In this document: piece by piece, positions 60,707 to 64,000 of the stretch
Position numbering within the stretch: the first letter of the stretch is position 1
Layout: every line of letters starts with the position of its first letter
NCBI GenBank assembly: GCA_015680685.1
Contig: MNCI01009376.1
Coordinates: 659,669 to 723,668 of the forward strand
Reading direction: 5' to 3'
Source of the DNA: Gnetum montanum
Lineage: Eukaryota > Streptophyta > Gnetopsida > Gnetales > Gnetaceae
DNA length: 64,000 nt
Translations under genes and position numbers: made by a program
Notes under the pieces: model-generated
Told to the model about the DNA's origin: nothing
The model's database searches: none
What the model saw: only the letters and a program-made list of their open reading frames with translations

Positions 60707-61051
60707 AACTCTTAACCATTAGAATATAGAAAACCATAGAAATGTTATAACAAAAATTAACAGAATTAAGAACAAAATAACCACTATAATTACAACATTT
60801 TCATTAAATCCAAAACATGAAAAATAACCAAATATTTCAATGTAAATACCTTCACAATATAAACCAAAATCTATCCCTTGCACTTCATGTAACATAGAAA
60901 AAACCAATTTAACATTTTTAGAAATAGTTATCCTATAAAATCTTAGAATAAACATTTCACAAAATCTTGACATGAAAACCAATATTTAACATAGTTAGAG
61001 GCCAAGAATACTAGCACTAGGGAATAATTAATGAAATGTTTCATGAATTAG
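60707..61051. other. AT-rich stretch without recognised gene
   Basis: The open frame at 60,719-60,982 on minus is hydrophobic by virtue of T-richness and is probably intron or upstream sequence of the antisense gene. Confidence 0.4.
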
Positions 61052-61520
61052 TAGTTAAACAATTCAAACAAATCCAGATATTGGACATGTTAGAAAAGTG
61101 AAAATAAGAAGTATAGGATTTCTTGGTTCTTGCAGCCTACACACTACCACATCTCCTCACAAAATGCCTCAAAGCTTCTAAACATTGGAATTGACTTATC
61201 TGACAAGTGTTATAGATTGCCCAGGATACTTGAAAAATTCCATAACAATCACAAACCAAGCCTAAGTACCCAACATTGTTAATCTAGGCATGAAAACTAG
61301 AAACTATGCAACCAAAACCAAAACTGACCAATACAGATCATGGAAGATAGGAAAAATCTTTTAAACATTATAAAAAACTATTTTCAGCTACCAATGCAAA
61401 GAACATATTCCCAACAACAAAAATTGACCATCAACACTGCAATCCAAGTGTAGGAAAAAACCAAAATTATGTTAGGTTTCAAAAAACATTTTGACTGAAA
61501 ACTCAGTTTACAATGAATCG
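61052..61520 (+). repeat. Dispersed repeat R1, copy 2
   Basis: Matches 47,762-48,245 in the same orientation, ending at a shared CAATGAAT. It lies upstream of the antisense gene of element I. Confidence 0.75.
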
Positions 61521-62970
61521 ATTATAGTAAACACTGCCAAAAAATTTGTAAAAATTTTCAAAAATTCCAAATTTCATACAAAACCCTTCTACACTATTCC
61601 CACCATCCATAGAGATCCAAAACACTAACTGCATGTGATCAAGAAATCCCAAACACTACCAGTTTTCCCATGGGAAAATTGCAAAATTTTGCACAAAATT
61701 GGCCAAAACACTAAAAACTAGGTTGGTAAAAAAAACTCATAATAAATTCAAAAAATCCAAAAAATATATAATTTCACCTTAGGTACAAGAAAAAAACCCA
61801 AAATAATATATCTATGTAATCAGAACCATGAAATTTCAGCATATACATTCTAGGAAAAATGTCAAAGTTAAGCAAAAATTGACCAAGAATAGAGTAAAAA
61901 CGTTGCACACAAGTTTGGGAAAAAACACAAATCTCCCTCAGTGGATGCCCAAAAATCCAAATCTTGATTCTAGTACAATCAATAGGCCTAAATCTTTAAT
62001 TCATCACAAACAAATTGAAAAATTTCAACCTAGGTAATCCTAGAAATGGAAAAACATTTCCACAAAACTATGAAAAATTAGAAATAATGGTGAGAACTTT
62101 GTACCTGGTAGATCTTTATGAAGATCCTTATCCCATAGTAGGATCTAGAAGTCTTGAAATAATATGAACAACCTCCTCTACCTTATCCAAAATTGGATTT
62201 CAACTGCTTGACCTAATCTTCTTCACTAAGGTTGCTGAAAGCCTCAAATCTTTGACTTGATTATTGTAGAAAGAAAGCTTAAAACTCCTTGCTTTACTAC
62301 CCCAACACTATGAATGGAGATGGGTGGATGCCAATATTTTTGGGAATATGTGATGAATTTGGTTTTTCAACCACCACTATACATTGTAGGCACCATACTT
62401 AGGAGATTGGGAGAAAAATATCTTCAGCACTAGGGTTTGGTGTGGGAAATCTTTTAATCTTCACCAAAAATAGATAAGAAAAAGCCTCTATGAAGCTAAG
62501 AAAATCCTATTCACATTGAACTTAAAGATATTTAAGAAGATAACAAGCCTTGTACCTTAGGTTTTGGTAGAAACTTTATATTTTTTATTGTCCAAATTGG
62601 GCTTTCAAAACCAATGCATGCATCAACATACAAAACATGAAACCTTGTCAATAAATTGTTCATAAGAACTCCAATGCATTTAACAAATGTTTAGACGTTA
62701 TTATCATGCCTTTACCATCTTAAGTTTAACTTTAAACCACCTAGAAGACCTCACCAAATGTCAAGATTTTAAGAAGCTTTGGAACAACATTTCACATAAG
62801 AAAGTTTGTATATGGGAGGTTTGAGATTTGTACATTGGCATTCTAAGCCTAATGTGTTTTCCCAATGTAATAATCTAATTTATGACACCTCTAGAACACA
62901 CAACCCTTATTAAGAAACATCATACATTGCCTAGAGTAACTCAAAAAACTACAAATCCTAGCCTAAACCC
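61521..62970. other. 1.45 kb without recognised gene
   Basis: AT-rich, A-runs; small frames with no shared homology. A possible minus-strand donor (CCAG/GTACAAAG, about 62,105) could mark a further upstream exon of the antisense gene, but nothing supports it by comparison. Confidence 0.4.
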
Positions 62971-64000
62971 TAGGGGCTAAGGTAGAAATCTAAAACCCTT
63001 AAAGCCTATCAAAAGTCTACAAAAACTATTCAAAATTTATTCACACATTATTAATTATGCCCCACAAGTTGGGCCAATGTATATGCCAACCTGTGAAGCT
63101 AATACCAAGTTTTAACATGTCAAAATTTTTTAAATAGTGGCTAAGTGGACTCCATACAACTTAGAAAGCAAAACTAACTTGGAAATTAACCTTTCAAGCT
63201 CTGGAAAATGGTTATTATGACATTATAGATTTTTAATTAAACTCCACAAATTGGACCAACTATATGCTAACATGTGGACATCATCAAGCCTTCAACTTGG
63301 TCAATATAGCCTCTAGAACTTCAAACTTTTCTCTATAATCCTACCCGTTGCAGTAGGAAATTGGAGAAGTCAAAACCCTGTTAAAAACCTCAAAAATCAA
63401 TCAAATTTGATCCACACATTGGCAACATAAGCCCCACATGTTGGATCAATGTATATGCCAATGTGAGGGCCTAACTCAACCTTCAACATATCAAAATAAC
63501 CTTAAAACTTTAGGTTTCCCTCTAGAATCCCAAGCACTAATACAGATGACTACAAAGCTTAAAAATTGAATTGAAAAACTTCAAAATTGATCAATTTGGA
63601 CTCCACATGTCAAAACCTTATGTCCCACATGTTGGTCCAATGTATATGCCAATGTATGGGCACCAAAAACTTAAAAATTAATCAATATGATCCCAAATTC
63701 ATAACCCTAGTCGTGGCACCAAGAACCTGGAGAGGTCAAAACTAAGTTGAAAAGATTCATAAAACTACCAAATTTGATTCACATGTTGAGAATTTATGCC
63801 CCACACAATGGACCAACATATATGCTAATGTGTGGGCTAAACCAAACCTCTATCTTAGCTTATACAACCTAAAAAACTATAGATCTTCTGTTAAGACCCT
63901 AGCTAGTGCCCTAGGAATCTTGGAGAGTCAAAAGCCTAATCGAAAGCACTACAAACTGGTCCCACAATGTCCACACATTGAGGGCACAAGTTCCACACAT
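62971..64000. repeat. Tandem array, about 176-192 bp unit, at least five copies, runs off the window
   Basis: The core CCCCACATGTTGGACCAATG followed by TATATGCCAATGTGTGGG recurs at about 63,059, 63,242, 63,431, 63,622, 63,798 and (start only) 63,990. Between cores are shared phrases such as CTTGGAGAGTCAAAA and AAATTTGATCCACACATT. Copies are diverged. The core has CCCCACA/TGTGGG arms and could fold back. Confidence 0.85.

Noticed and set aside
60719-60982. Hydrophobic 87-residue minus-strand frame resembling a membrane protein
   Set aside because: T-rich noncoding sequence gives Phe/Ile/Leu-rich translation; no homologous copy supports it.

Overview
This 64 kb window is a nested stack of decayed plant LTR retrotransposons. 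I found no ordinary host protein-coding gene, tRNA or rRNA gene. The sequence is AT-rich and visibly poor in CpG, and nearly every recognisable reading frame carries in-frame stops and frameshifts. Element types (Tat/Ogre-like, Athila-like and chromovirus Ty3/gypsy, Ty1/copia, L1-type LINE), tRNA-complementary primer sites and long-term retention of wrecked copies all point to a large plant genome. A gymnosperm such as a conifer fits best, but no marker fixes the species.

Layout. (1) 1-21,616: element H, a Tat/Ogre-like gypsy element on the + strand: gag end and protease (1-1,480), a 4.5 kb interdomain region (1,481-6,035), RT, RNase H and a second archaeal-type RNase H (6,036-8,223), integrase (17,943-19,242), PPT and 3' LTR. 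(2) Element A (8,224-17,937, - strand, TSD ATTCA) is inserted between the second RNase H and the integrase of H. It is a related gag-protease element without RT. (3) 21,745-35,562: element C, Athila-like, - strand, split by element B (22,307-31,720, + strand, TSD CTAAT). B has a gag and a large extra coiled-coil ORF but no recognised pol. (4) 39,156-45,584: element D, a - strand chromovirus with all domains recognisable, TSD GAACC. (5) 45,590-47,760: L1-type LINE remnant. (6) 48,436-60,706: element I, a second Tat-like copy with gag-protease, carrying a multi-exon gene on the opposite strand, one exon of which is split by copia element F (56,011-60,102, TSD TAAGG). (7) 61,000-64,000: a dispersed repeat and a tandem array with a 176-192 bp spacing that runs off the window.

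The most interesting observation is the antisense gene. Elements H and I both carry, just downstream of protease and on the opposite strand, a spliced gene whose exon order, splice positions (including one intron of 133 bp in both copies), protein sequence and terminal stop correspond. In I it spans at least seven exons with basic NLS-like and coiled-coil-like stretches and an acidic poly-proline tail. In H it lies between protease and RT, where Ogre elements are known to have an intron. I do not recognise the protein. All elements look inactive; several insertions are confirmed because removing the insert and one TSD copy restores a continuous reading frame.
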